DNA of 64,000 nt from Rotaria sp. Silwood1 (Eukaryota > Rotifera > Eurotatoria > Philodinida > Philodinidae), in assembly GCA_905250075.1 (NCBI GenBank), contig CAJNOP010000199.1, forward strand, positions 62,001 to 126,000. The letters are read 5' to 3'. Below the pieces are notes generated by a model. The model made no database searches. It saw only the letters and a list, made by a program, of their open reading frames with translations, and was not told the origin of the DNA. Numbering within the stretch: position 1 is the stretch's first letter; the number at the start of each line of letters is the position of its first letter. The position numbers and the translations under genes are program-made. Positions 33,096-47,200 of the stretch are shown here, in pieces.

Positions 33096-33509
33096 ATGGA
33101 TCAGCAATCACAGCCTGATTCGCAAGAATCTGCACAGTCAAATGAGGAAAATACAGCTAGTGTGATGGCTTCATTCAATAGTTCTTTGGGTCATTTACAG
33201 CCTGAAACAGGTACTTTGATTGTATTATTAAAAAACAACTTGCAAAATATTTTCTTTGGCTTCATTGATCGTAGAATGCCTCCCACAAACACAAGACAGC
33301 CACCAGAGGAACAATTGGTTCAGGTCAACTATGGGCCATGCGTAATATGTCATGAAAACGAATCATGTATTATGTTTCTCGGGTGTTATCATTTAACCTG
33401 TTGTGGTCTGTGTGCAGCCACTTGTGGTGACATCTGTCCAGTTTCTGATTGCTCACAGCAAATCTTTACAAAAATAACAAATCAACATGAGTTTTTTTTA
33501 ATTTTTTAA
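33096..33509 (+). CDS. Small C3HC4 RING-type protein (IAP-like RING)
   Basis: A 137-residue frame with a disordered Gln/Ser-rich N-terminus, a hydrophobic helix (~40-57) and a C-terminal RING: C82-x2-C85, C97-x-H99-x3-C103-x2-C106, then C114-P-x3-C119. The YHLTCCGLCA stretch mirrors the GHLVCCEQCA-type core of IAP, Mindbomb and related RINGs, which act as E3 ubiquitin ligases. The last cysteine pair is spaced C-x4-C instead of the usual C-x2-C, so zinc binding or activity may be altered. The gene sits between two telomere-type arrays and may be a captured or degenerate copy. AATAAA at 33582-33587 follows the stop. E3 function is inference. Confidence 0.7.
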   Translation: MDQQSQPDSQESAQSNEENTASVMASFNSSLGHLQPETGTLIVLLKNNLQNIFFGFIDRRMPPTNTRQPPEEQLVQVNYGPCVICHENESCIMFLGCYHLTCCGLCAATCGDICPVSDCSQQIFTKITNQHEFFLIF

Positions 33510-33845
33510 ATATTTCTGTTTTAATTTTGCTTTATTTTTATTGGAAAAGAGATATGAACTAGAGAAAGAAGAAAAAAAGAGAATAAAATGAGAGAAGAAT
33601 TAAATCAATAAATAAATAAACAAATGAATAATTATTAACGCGAGACCTTTCGAATTGTTTTTCTTTTTCAAGCGAGCAAATAAGACTTTGTTTTAATATA
33701 ATCTAACGTATTTTGTCGGTATTTTTTAATACTCTTGATGTTGAGTCTGAGTGCACCATACTGCATTCTTCGATAGCCTTCGAATAATGTATTTTTATGT
33801 ATTTTTATTATTATTAATGTATTTTAATGCATTTTAATGTGTTTT

Positions 33846-34329
33846 GGGTGTGGGTGTGGTTGGGTGTGGGTGTGGTGGGTGTGGGTGTGGTGGGTGTGGG
33901 TGTGGTGGGTGTGGGTGTAAGTGGGGGGTGAGTGTGCGTGTGGGTGTCGGTGAAGACAAGACCTAAAACCATACCCACATTCTCACTCACACCCACGCGC
34001 ACACCCACATCCGCACCCACACCCACCCACACCCACATACACCCACCCACACCCACATACACCCACCCACACCCACACCCACTCACACCCACCCACACCC
34101 ACATACACCCACCCACACCCACACCCACTCGCACCCACCCACACCCCACCCACTCCCACACCCACACCCACACNNNNNNNNNNNNNNNNNNNNNNNNNNN
34201 NNNNNNNNNNNNNNNNNNNNNNNNNNNNNNNNNNNNNNNNNNNNNNNNNNNNNNNNNNNNNNNNNNNNNNNNNCCCACACCCACACCCACACCCACCCAC
34301 ACCCACACCCACACTTACACCCACACCCT
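33846..34329. repeat. Head-to-head telomere-type repeat array containing an assembly gap
   Basis: TGTGGG units (33846-~33949), spacer GAAGACAAGACCTAAAACCAT (~33951-33971), then CCCACA units to 34329, interrupted by 100 N (34174-34273). Within the C-rich half, a longer unit CCCACCCACACCCACATACA recurs in tandem. The spacer is the same as in the array at 31802-32280 except for one base. Confidence 0.92.
34174..34273. other. Assembly gap (100 N) inside the CCCACA array
   Basis: The gap sits in repeat sequence on both sides, so the array length is unknown and a misjoin is possible. Confidence 0.99.
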
Positions 34330-34911
34330 CACCACTGGACTCAGCGTGACCGATTACTCCTATCTTAACCTGTTTTTTGCGTGATCTGAGGTCAAATAGG
34401 CGAAATCGGAGTTCTCAGGAAAATACTTATAACTCCTGAATGGAACGAGATATCGAGGTCGCCCTTCCCTAGATTTATCGAGGACACCCTAGTCTATATT
34501 TTCGTACTTTTCAACATAGACTTCACTATAGACCTTAAGAAAATGGGATTCGAATCTTTAAAAAATTCGTTTGGCAAACAGCGTAGAAACCTTTGTTTTT
34601 TAATGCCTTATATAGGAATCGATAGAGTAACCAAGGCTCTACAAATTGGTGTAAACCGCAGCTCGCTAGCTGCTTCCATTCTCAAGTTATTCAAAAAATG
34701 GCGAATATCATTTTTTTTAACAGACAGTACTTCTATCTACTTCAGTCTACTTGAAGTAACTTGAACTTACTTTTGTACTTTCACGTACTTTTCTACTTCA
34801 AGTACGCTGTTTCTCCCTGTCAAAAACTGATCTTTCATTGAAATGTTTTTAATTCCGCTTTTGTTGCATAAGCTCTTTTATTTCTTGCATTCCCTTAATC
34901 CTGCTCACACC
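34330..34911. other. Intergenic segment, unrecognised, ending in ACTT-rich low-complexity DNA
   Basis: No supported gene; a 73-codon frame at 34543-34764 has no motif. From 34730 to 34808 the sequence is rich in CTACTTCA / GTACTTT units. Confidence 0.4.
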
Positions 34912-35072
34912 TAGGGGTGGCACTTTACCTTCAAACTTTACAAGTTAAAGTGGCTAAAGTTAAAGTTAAAGTACCATATCTCAACTTTAAACTTTAACTT
35001 TAAAGTTAAAGTGTTTTACTTTAAATTTAACCACTTTAACTTTTAAAGTTTAAAGTTAAAGTGCCACCCCTA
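34912..35072. mobile_element. 161-bp hairpin MITE with hAT-like ends
   Basis: Ends TAGGGGTGGCACTTTA and the reverse complement TAAAGTGCCACCCCTA. The body consists almost wholly of AACTTTAAAGTTAAAGT-type units in both orientations. TAGGGGTGGCA resembles hAT-superfamily terminal repeats (CAGGGGTGGCA-type), but an 8-bp target duplication is not visible, so the superfamily is tentative. Confidence 0.75.
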
Positions 35073-35299
35073 TGTGGGAAGAATCATGAAAGATTAGAAC
35101 TGCGACACGATGCAACTTGGACGTTTCACTGTATTTGCTTAACGCGCATCAACAGATAAAGACAGCGAAAGATCCAGCTTCAAAGATAACATCATCAAAT
35201 ATAGGTAAAATGACTTTGATCTCCGTATCTTTCGCAACCTAATAAATAAAAGCGTTGCAAGAACTTCTCTATTTTACTTTTTCTAAACATAATATAAGT

Positions 35300-38200
35300 A
35301 TGACTGACGAAGCTGAAAAGTCTGTATTAGGTTCTTCGAATTTTGCTGAGCAGAAAATCATCGAGGAAAGTAGGCCGAATAATTCTCCCAATGTGCCCAT
35401 GGTTGCAGACAATAATGTACACGGTACATTAGCTGTGATAGAAAACCCATGTGTTGTAAAATCGGATTCCCAGATGATGGAAGTTAACCAAAATGTGAGC
35501 GATTCGAGAAACTTCAATGATTGCATGGCGAAAAAGACCGACGATAGGGTTAGCAATACTGACTCAAAGTCTTTCGAACCAACCTTCGAGTTTATTCATC
35601 TTTATGTGCTGCGTAACTCGAAAGAGTACAATTCGAAGTTCATCATAAAAGCTATCTTTGGTCCGGACATCAAATTCGACTTTACACGAGACGATATTTC
35701 CATCACTAATGAAGTTCCTACCACTTTCGTATATCACTTAACTCTATGCTTAACGTGTAACGGCCCCGATCAGTTTTTGGTGCAGAACGAAAATTCTTGG
35801 AAAACTGTAAATGAGTATAATTTACGCATTTCATTATCAGGTTTCACAGGTACAAAGCATTATGTCGATGAAACAAAAAGATTCTTATCTACAAATATGA
35901 ACAGAAAGCATCAGTTTCTTTTTGATGCTAGTTTTTCCAACAATGCACCTGGTAAGTACAATAGTATTCTAATAGCAACAGAAATATGTGTTTTCTTTAG
36001 GATCTAATGTGACACTATGGTGTCAACTTTGTCTATTTATTTTTCACGTTATTAAACAGCAAGCATACGCAGCAGTGGAAATGATAATTGATCAATTCAA
36101 AGTTGCTGTTCAAGTCAAGAACGAACGATTTAGTCGACAGGATTTTAATGAATTCTTCAGAATATGTTTTGATTTTATACATGTTATATTAACCAATCAG
36201 ACAGACAAAGGCATCGTTTTAAAAGTATTATTTCGAACGATTGGTCTTTTGCCCATTAGTAAAGAAAGTTTTAATGTAACATCTACTCCAGCTATTAATT
36301 TTATACAGAATATTCTTAACTATGCTGCGGAAGATTTTGTCAAAGTCTTTGATTGCGTTGCTGTTAATGAATCACCACTATTTAAGAATGGACTAGTAAT
36401 AAGCTTGTGCACACAATTGTTATCTGAAAAATCGGCAAAATATCCCACTGAAAAAGAATCAGTCGTATTCGTTCTGATTCGTTCAATCGCTGAACAAAGT
36501 AAAAGGAGAGAAATTGCAGATGCAATGCTGAATCTTCTTGAAAATCTTAAGCAGCAACTTTCGCAATCAACCTTGATTGAACTTTTATTATTCGCCAGTC
36601 CTGATCGTGTTCAATTATGTTATTTTCAATCTAATTCTTCATTAGAAACATACTTTGGGCAAATATTGAAATTCTCCGAAGTATTTGCAGTAGACCAAAA
36701 CTTTCCAAAGAATTTGGCGGATTCTTTTCAGAAACTGGTTCTCAAAAATCATATTTCGAGTATGGCTAACTTTCATATTAAAACACATTGTACCTTTTCT
36801 TTGATTCGTTTTAGTTTCTTTCGAGAGTATTTTATTTGTTGTTAATTTATTGACAAACAATTCATATCAAACAAAGGCTGAAGAGATTGTACGCAAAACT
36901 ATTGATCGTGTAATCAATTCGAATAACATTTTCATGGAGAAGATTCGAAATTATTTCTTGCAATCGTCTGTTTCTATGGAGAAATTTGTCGTTATTCGAG
37001 ATATATTTCGATATGCAGACGCATATCTACTGTATCATGTCGATAAATTCAGTTTTCTTAAAAAGTTATTAACAACTTATCAAAGTCCGCATGCCGATAC
37101 GTTTCATGAAGCTTGGTTTTTATGTTTTATAGTAGTCAACCCTCAAGAATACCCTATTCTCGACTCTGATCAATACAAAGAATTAGTTCGGATATGGATA
37201 GAGAGTGTCGCACGTAATAATTCTGTGGTTGTTCGATTCTTCAGAAAGATCGACGAGTTGATCTCTTCATTCAAACCTGCTAGTAACAACATACGGCAAT
37301 TGGAATTTATTGATAGAATGGTTGACCTTTGTTTGCGATTTTCAACAGGTAAAGGTTTAGTCTTTATTTCGATAATTTATTATTATTAAGTGTTCATTTT
37401 GTAGAAATTATCTACGATTTAATTCGCGATAGTTTTTGTAACGTACAAAGTATTGAATTTCTTGACAATTTCAAGCGTAAATTCATTGAAAAACTATTGG
37501 TATCTTCACAACAGTCATTCAATTCGAATCAAAACATTAGAACATTACTGTCAAGGTTGGTTGCATTGCATCGAGAAGTGAAGATGACGAACAATCTGAT
37601 CAGCGATTTGATATCACTTCTCAGTAATAAAATCGAAATTGGTGCAGATGAGATCTTACGTGATACGTATGAACAACCGAATGAAAAATCATTCGTTTAC
37701 AGTGTCCTTTTTGATGATTGGTCTAGAGAACTTGGACTACGTCAAATAGTTATTGATCAATTGTTTGCAAGATTAGTTCAATGGGAAGATCGAGGTTTGA
37801 AAGTGGGTGAACTTTCTAGATGGAAAAATTATTCTGAAAATGAACATACGATCGCCTGCCGTATTTGGAACTACATTTCTCAAGTAACAGCGAAAAATGT
37901 TGATATCAATAATTTAGTCAAAGCTGAAGAGGATCAAATGCAAAAAAAAATCACAATAAAAGACACCATAACCATGTGTTTATCGATTTATTGTCCGAAT
38001 GCAATTGATCTACAGACATATTTTCAACAACTTGAAGATATGGATAAACGTTTTCAAAGTGACATTATTCGTTCTATTGATGTTCCACCTGAGATTGAAG
38101 TACTTTCAAAATACACCAGTCGTCTTATTTCGTATTCGGAGTCAGAGTTATGGCTAAATTTTTACAGACAACATCGGAAGTGTAAGTTTTTCGACTAGCT

Positions 38201-41200
38201 TTTCTCTCGTTATATCAATATTATGTTTTAGCAATGCTATCCACGACGAATAGTGACCCTGAACCGATCGAAAGACAGAAAACATTTGCTACTACTGAAA
38301 CATATCTAATAGATAGTGAGACAACTGAAACAGTTAATCAACAAACTTGTGCGGATTTACTAATGGAAGCGGATCGAATCTTTGACATTTTTCGTGAAGA
38401 AGTCAATTCAATATGTAAACAATGGCATGAATTTCCGATTTCTCAATTGGTTCAGCTATTTCCTGATTCAAATTATGTCGATGACGATCTCCGAATGCTT
38501 GAACCATTATTAAACGATCAAAATATTGTTCATATTGTTAAAGGAATTCTCGATTATTGGAAATCTTATTCGCACATACGTAATATTTGCTCTGGTGGTA
38601 TTCGATTTTTTAATCATATAAGCGTTTTACCTAATGACTTAGCACCAACATTAACATCTATGCTTGAAACTACTAAAGACACACCTGGTAAATGTTGGCT
38701 AAAGGCCTGTCAAAATTTTCATAAAGCATATCCTCAATATAACACATCACCATCATTTTTTCTAATAGCTCAGTATGGTTTATCAAATGAACTTATTGAT
38801 TTTGTTCATCGGTTGAGTGTCAATGATGTAAATGCTCTACGTGAAGTTGTGAATGATTGGGATGAATCATTAGTGAGCACAAAAACAATACTTGATTTCG
38901 CATTAATTAAAACATTTTTGGATCGAATCTATGCCCAAGCTCAATCAAGTCGCGAGGAAAATTCAACAACACACTTTGAATTTGATGAAGTTATTCATTG
39001 CTTTGAAATCGTGCTCAATGAAATCGAATTTCAAAACATTCAACAATGTTTTGAAATATGTTCAAAATCTTTGTTAAGCATTCAACGAATACATCAAGAT
39101 ATAGCAGATCGAGAGCAATCGAAGCGACAACGTATTATCGGCATTATGAAAAAGTCGTCGCTCTACTTCGTATATCAATCGATTATGTTATATGACAGTA
39201 TTGAGCATCAATTTGACGTCAATATTGATGATCAATCAATGGTTTTTGGAGAATTAATTGAACTTCGTGATCGTGCACGTCTTATCGAATATTCGAACAA
39301 TAAGATGACAAATAATTCCGAAGAAGAACTTGATCTTTTGCGGTCATTCATCGGTTTTGTTGATCTCATTGAAGAAATCTTAAAGCGTTTTTTATCTCTT
39401 CATGTCTCCGGTCATCTATTTGTGTCTGAATACTTATCATCTCCTGAAAAATTCACATGTACCGAAAAAAATTATCAACAATTAATCAATTTCTCTGTGA
39501 AATTAGATGGATATCTCAATGAATGGGATGATTATGTGTGCATGATGTATGAGCGATGCATAGATTTAACATATTTCTCGTTTCAACAAGTATGGATGGT
39601 GGAAAGATATCTGCGTAATTTGAACACAGCATCGAAGACTGATACGGGCTATCATTTACTCAAATACATTGGAATTGATCCGAAATTATTGAAAATCGAT
39701 GAGTCTCTATGCGCAAATACCGATCCATTTAAACGCCTTGAAACTATTGGTAAGATACTAAGTAAATACCGATCAAGCCGAGACTCAGTTCTTCCTGGTG
39801 ACATGTCAGTTGGGAAAAAAGTACGAATAGCTGAAACATCAGAAGAGGGTGTAATGCGTGCGATTCTCTCTTTTTCTAAATCTGCAAATATTCCAGCTAC
39901 AGCGAGTCAATTATTCTATTGTACAGAAAAAACAAGTTGGATAGAGATAAGAGCTTTTATTTACCGATGTTTCTTTTCGAAAACATTACAAGTACTTATT
40001 CGTCCTGAACGACTAGAATCATTAATTCAAGATCAATTTCTACAATTGTTTCGGACTCTAATGAAAAAGCATTCCAATCTATGTTTTCAACTGGGAATTA
40101 TCGCAACCGTGTCAACAACTCAATTGCAGTTGGTTCAAGGTTTAAAAACATTAGATATTGTTCAACTTGTTCATGATCAAGACATGCTCAGTTCAACTGA
40201 ATTAAGTAATACTGTCAAACGATACACCGGCAATGATGTGACGTTAGTTATGTCACCCATAACTGGTCTTGGTAAATCAAGCTTTATATCGGATGCCATT
40301 AAAAACGCAGGCAGACAACACGTCAAATTTCCGATCCATGGAAACATCAATGTTGACGTTCTGGCCGAACGTCTATGCAAGTATGCTACCCAATTTGTAG
40401 ACTTAAAGTTATCAGCAGCCTTACATATTGATATCGGTGCTGTTGATAATATTCGGCAACTGCACGAAATTATTTATTGTTTGTTGTTGTTTCGTAGTTT
40501 TCGATTCGGACAAGTAGCAGTTCATGTGCCTAACAACGTTCCAATTTATATTGAACTTGATGCATCATTTCATTTAATTCCTGAACAGGAGAAACTTATT
40601 ATATTGAATTCATTGCATCGAGAAAATATCGACCAAATTGATTGGAAAAAATTGAATCTAGAGAAGATGCCAGGCATTTCATTAGTAGCAAATTACCTGC
40701 AATCAATTAAGAACTCAACGATAATTTTACAAGATCTTAATGAACAAAATATGAAACCGATTGATCGTGACACCTGTTCTTCTCTTTTGGAACAATACTT
40801 TGTTCGTGACAAGGATGGAAAAAATATTGCCTGGACAAAATTATTTATTTTCATTGCTGTTTATTCTCATTTGTTTTCAGGCTTTTCACGATGTGGTTAT
40901 TTTCTTGTTAGTTCTGTCAAATGGCTGAATGTACCACAATTACGAATGGATATTCTCATTAGTCTTCTTAATTCATCGGATCAATTTACATCATTGTCTG
41001 TTGAAAATGTTCGACAGAATCAACGCTCTACAAACACTTCAAATTTAGTGGATTTCAGTGAGTCGATTATCAGATGGGACAAATCTCAGCCTTTCACTCT
41101 GGTCTTTACTGCAACTGATGATCCAGTTTTTGTGTATAAGAAAGCTGATGATGTACCAAAATCGCTAGTTCAAGCCTTCAATGTTCGACCCAGATCAAGA

Positions 41201-44200
41201 TTACAACAACAAACATCGCTCTCAGCATTAGTACCCGATTATACTACTCTGACACATGAACAGTTTTTCGCCAAACTTGCATCTCTTTCTCGCAAATATT
41301 TCAATAAGTCCATTTGCCTTAGATGTTTCAGTCAACACGAATATGGCGATCAACAGTGTAAAAAGTGTTCGACAAAAGATCCTCTGGTTCGACCGGACAC
41401 GTTCAACAATGCCGATGTGACCAAATTTCAGACGATGATTGCTCACAAATTGCAAGAAGAATATGTACTAACACCCGACAACTATATTAAAATGCTGCTA
41501 GTCTATCTACGTGTTCAAAGCAATCTTCCTGTGTTAATCATGGGTGAAACAGGTAAGGTCGTTTTACCATGGCTGAGAAATGCACATGAGACAGTCCAAA
41601 GTCACAGAATTCACTTTTCCCTTTCCCAATCATTTTCACGCTATAGCCCTATTGAGATTTTATTTTCTACATCACTTATCTATAGGCTGCGGAAAAACAT
41701 CATTGATCCAATTCTTGTGCCAAAAGATCCTCGACGATGAATTGTGTGTTGTTCGGGTACATGCTGGTGTCACTAACAACACTATTTATAGTCAAATGTT
41801 CGAATTTATATGTAAAGCAGAAGAATGCTCAAGCAAAAATAAACGATTGTGGGTGTTTTTTGACGAATTCAATACAACTCCAAACATAAGTACTTTCAAA
41901 GAAATCATCTGTGAAAGAACGCTTCTCGGTCAACCTCTACCTAAGAACATGGTGTTTTTGGGTGCATGCAATCCACAACGATGCAAAAACGTGAAGATGA
42001 CAGTAGACGACGATATCGGTATTAAGAAAGATCGATATGAACTACAGCGAATTATGAACGTCAGAGGAAGTACAGCGTTAATGTACACCGTCGTACCGAT
42101 TCCTGAAACTATGCTTGAATATGTGTGGGATTACGGTTTTCTTGATTCAGAAACTGAAACAAAATATATCAAAACAATGTTAAATTCTTGTATGCAATTA
42201 GCGCATTATAACAAATGGCTTGAATGTACAATATCTCTTCTTGTAAGCTCACAACGATTCTACCGAGATTTTGAAGATGCAAGCAGTGTATCACTACGTG
42301 ATATAGCTCGCTTTTGTCGCCTTTATAACTGGTATTTCAACATGATTCAAGCACGTGCAAAAGCAAAAGAAAACAAGAATGGTACACAAGAGAATGATTT
42401 ACGAGATGCCAGCTTAATGGCTCTTCTTCTCTGCTACTATTTTCGTCTCAAATCACCCAAAGATCGACAAGCGTACGTCGATATTATTCATGAACAGTTA
42501 GGAAGATATTCTTCTCAATTGAAGAGTCAGAGAACTTTTCTCCTCGATTTAATTGACAAGGAACAGAAGACAATGATCGATGCAATGGAATTACCACCAG
42601 ATACAGCTACCAATCGTGCATTAAAAGATAATATTTTTGTTCTAGTAGCATGTATTGTGAATCGAATACCTGTTATTCTATGTGGCAAACCTGGATGTAG
42701 TAAAACGTCTTCTGTACAGATTGTTATCAATAATCTGAAAGGAACAAGGTCAAAATCTTCATACTTTCACACACTACCCGAATTAATCGCAGTATCATAT
42801 CAAGGCTCACAAAACTGTACATCAGAAAGTGTCATTAAAGTATTTCAACGAGCTGAAAAATATACGAAAGTCAAGAGTAACACAAATCAATTGTTACCAG
42901 TAATTGTTTTTGATGAAATCGGTCTTGCCGAACTCTCACTCCATAATCCGTTGAAAGTTCTACATAGTGAACTTGAAGTTGAATCTTGTCGTTTCGGTTT
43001 TGTGGGTTTGTCCAATTGGCGTCTTGATGCTTCGAAAATGAATCGCGCTATTTATGTATCATGTCCAGATCCTGATGTCAATGATTTAGAAATAACAGCT
43101 AAAAGAATTTTAACATCCATGGCTAACAGTCAAGAGCAAACTGTTCGATTTAACGAATCGGTCATTAAAGGTTTGGCTGATGCCTATGCTCGTTTGCATG
43201 AACATGTAAATAAAAACGAACAATATAATCATTATTTTGGTTTACGCGATTATTACTCATTAATCAAAGGAATTTTTCAAGAAACAATTCAAACTCGAGA
43301 AGATCCATTCACATGTGTTCGACGGCAATTATCGGTAAATTTCGACGGCATTTTTGACGGTTCTAATTACATGTGGGAACAATTTTGCCAATTTATTGAA
43401 AGAAATTACTTAATAAACCGTCATGCAGCACCAAAATTCAAATCATTACTTGATCAATGTTTAACACAACGTGCAGGACGCTATCTAATGCTGATTGCTG
43501 AAAATGAAAGTGCTATCGATTATGTGGAACGATACATCATCACTAATTATTATTCACATACAGTGCGCACTTTGATCGGTAGTTGTTTTTCAGGTGATTT
43601 AGTTTCCGGTACAACTTACACAGAACAATACAATCATCGAATACTCATGGATATTATTCTATATGCAGAAAGAAGTACAACATTAATCATGCGACGAATG
43701 GGTCATCTTTATGATAATCTCTATGATTTATTCAATCAAAATTTTACTGTATCAGCAGGAAAAAAATTTTGTCGCATACCTATCGGTCCTCTTTATCATC
43801 CACGATGTCTTGTCAACGATGAATTCTATTGTATCGTCTTTGTTCAACGAGAAGAGCTGAGCAAATGCGATCCACCATTTCTCAATCGGTTCGAAAAACA
43901 TATTATCGACATGAATAGTCTTTTTCATCCGTTTCAAAAAACGATCACATCCGATCTATTAGTTTGGCTTGCCGAGCTTTTATCATCAAATACTAATAAA
44001 AATTTTCCTTTACTTCAGCATTTATTCGTTAATTATAATGTGGATTATATTCATAATTTAGTCATTGATGCATTTAACCAATTGAATACTGTCACCGATA
44101 GCGAAAGTAATCATGCACATGATATATTAGCTTATTGCAAAGAAAAATTACTCTTAGCCAGTTCATTTGATCTTCCATTGGTCTTAGCATGGCGATCAAA

Positions 44201-47200
44201 CAATACAGAAAATGTACATCCATTAATTGATCAGTATTACAATCTTCACGAACATCTCTCGTTCTCAAATATTCTTCGACAAGCATTGAGTGTTGATAAA
44301 GGAGTTATACCTGATCGAATCATCTATACTTACACACAAGTGCACGATATGATAAACTATGATAACCAAGAAAACCAGATCGAAGAAATCAAACTAGGAA
44401 ATTTCAAAACCGAACTTGAATTAATCAAAACAATTCGTTTATTTTATAAATCCACGAAACAAACGCGTTTATTAATTATTCGTGTTGATTATCATCGTGA
44501 ACAAAAGCATGCACTTTTTCTGAAACATATTCTACATAATAATCGTGAAATAACCAGTAATCGTAAAATATGGATTATCTTTCATCTCCAACGAAATCTC
44601 CTTAATCAAGTAACGAACGATGTTTTATTCAATGATTGGAACATCATCATGATCGAAAATTTGAATGAACATAAACTTATTCCTCGAGAGATTCTTATCA
44701 ACCCATTCTATGTTGGATTAATTAGTCATGATCAATTTCGTTTTACTGAATGCACATTTGATGAACGTATTCGTCGTTGTTTTACTAAATTTCGTTACAT
44801 TGGCTCTCCAAGAAATGATGAAAGTCGTATAAATGAGCATCTCGATAGAGTTCTAGAATCTATCACAACAACTGATCCATCGATACGATCAATTGTCCAA
44901 AGTTATCTGTCAATCTTACAAGCAAACATACAATTTGACTCTGAAGATTGGCGTCAAGATCTTTTAACCAATGAAATTATTATCGGAGCATGCCATTCAG
45001 TTTTTAGTGCTATTCAACAAACGATATCTCATTACTATGATAAATATATCTTTCTACTATTTTCTCACTTGGAAAAATTTTCATTTCTTGATACATATCT
45101 ATTGATAATATCGATGAAACCGTCAGATGTTCGAGATAGTTTAGAAAAAATCTGGCATGATTCTTTAACATTATCATTAAAATCTATCGATCGAACTATG
45201 ATGAATATGAATGTGATGGAAATACCGCTCATCTTAGGTTTACATCTACCGTGTGCAAGAGCCGAACATGATCAACTATGTCAAATTCGAGAGCTCTTGA
45301 TAAATAATTCTCAAAATTATACTTCAGAATATTTTGATGAGAGCGATTCAACTGTGAATGAATTCGCTCTCAATCAGTTAAAAAAGAGAAGTGTTTACAA
45401 GAACAATTGGGAAACTATTATTAACCAAGCACTTCTCTTCGAACACTATTATCATGATCAACTTCTTTTGCTTCTTGATGAAGTCAAACTTTCACAAATA
45501 CCTGTCTCAGTAGTACATACATTACTCAACTCAAACCCAACTCGATCTCGAACAGATGCACTCAAACATTTACTTAATAATTATGCGGAATTAATCGAAA
45601 TCTTACGTATGTTTGAGGTTTGCATTGAACTTATCAATGGTGAAAGAATAATTGTTGACATGTTTGAAAAACAATTCATCAGAATGGATACTTCAAATAC
45701 AGCAAATCCTCATCATAATGAAAGTCATTTTTATCGTCTCATATTACATAATGAACATTTTTATTTGGTAGCACCACAAGCATTAGCATCATTTGATGAA
45801 GCCTTCGAATGTGCAGGTGATCCATTTATCGAAACAAGTTTAATGAATCTTATCGAGTTAATTACTTCAGCTTCATCAATTCAAAAAGTTAAAAATATTG
45901 AACAATTAAGTACTACTTATGGACGAGTTGTAGAAGGCGTACTTTCCTTAGATAACTATACGGTGAATAATCTCGAAAAATTACGTTCATTTACTAGTCT
46001 AGTTCGTTGCATCACAACTCTGGTGCGACAAGAACAAAGTTTAACTGTTTTTAAAAATGCTTGTGATTATACGAATTATGATATGAATTTTCAAACATGT
46101 GATGACATTCATCAATTTATGAAACAGTTACATATAATGATTAATTCTAATTCAAAGCAAATCACCGATAATTTACCTCAAGACCCATTGATCAAACTAG
46201 AAACAGAATTTATGAAAAATTGGCTCGTTGATCATGGCAATGAATACATAGATGTTTTAACATCAATTAGTAAATTAGATAACTCATTATGGAAATATTC
46301 TGCTCGTATCTTTACTGTACTCGATCGTAAATTAGAACTATTAGATAAGATTAAGAAAACTAATGGGCAAATATCACAAGATGATGAAGAAATCGAACAA
46401 TTTGATCAATATTTAAATGCATTAATTGATCCAACACGTAAGATTGAACATCTTATGGTTAATCGGATTCATATGCATTTGATTCTTGATGTTCGACAAA
46501 AACGAACTATCGAAGATATTCTTCAGAAAGATTTCATTTATCTTGAAGACAATATTCGTCGAGTGATTGAAAATCAATCTCAACGCAGTGCATCATTGAT
46601 TAGTTTAATCGCTTGGTTGAAATACTATACTCAATACTATGCATTAGCATTAAACAATGATATACAAATCGAAGTAATGAATCATATTGATCGAGTATTA
46701 ACTCGTGATGATTCACCATTTTGTTCAACGTTAAAACTATTCATTATTAAACAACTCTGTCAATTCTATAAAGTATCATTGGATGGATTATGCAATATCT
46801 TTGTTAATCGTAATTGTTATTGGATTCGCCCAATGATCGCTCACTCTAATGCTCAACAAGCACAAACTATGCGACGAAATCTCATCTTACCAACACCATT
46901 ATTTCAAGGTTCTGACGATTTTACACAAATTAATAAACTCTTGTCTCAAAATTACAGTAATGAACGATTACGAGCATTGATCATTCAATGTTCCTCCAAA
47001 CAAGAATCGTCGTATAGTTTATTCATTTGGTTTATTCATCATTATTCACGTTTTCGATTATCTGATATGCCACCTGATAATCGTCTGAAAAATTTGATTG
47101 AAAAAGAACTGAGTGAAACAATTCTTAGTCATTTCGATTTAATTGGATACAGATTTCTTGCTGGACTATGCAATAATTTCAACAATAGTTCCTACTTCTC

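Noticed and set aside
31647..34384. Long open frames (up to 166 codons) of Gly-Val-Trp or His-Thr-Pro repeats in the telomere-type arrays
   Set aside because: Hexamer repeats lack stops in several frames on both strands at once; the peptides are pure translation of TGTGGG or CCCACA.
34912..35072. 8-bp target duplication supporting a hAT assignment
   Set aside because: The flanks (GCTCACAC and TGTGGGAA) do not match, so hAT is left tentative.
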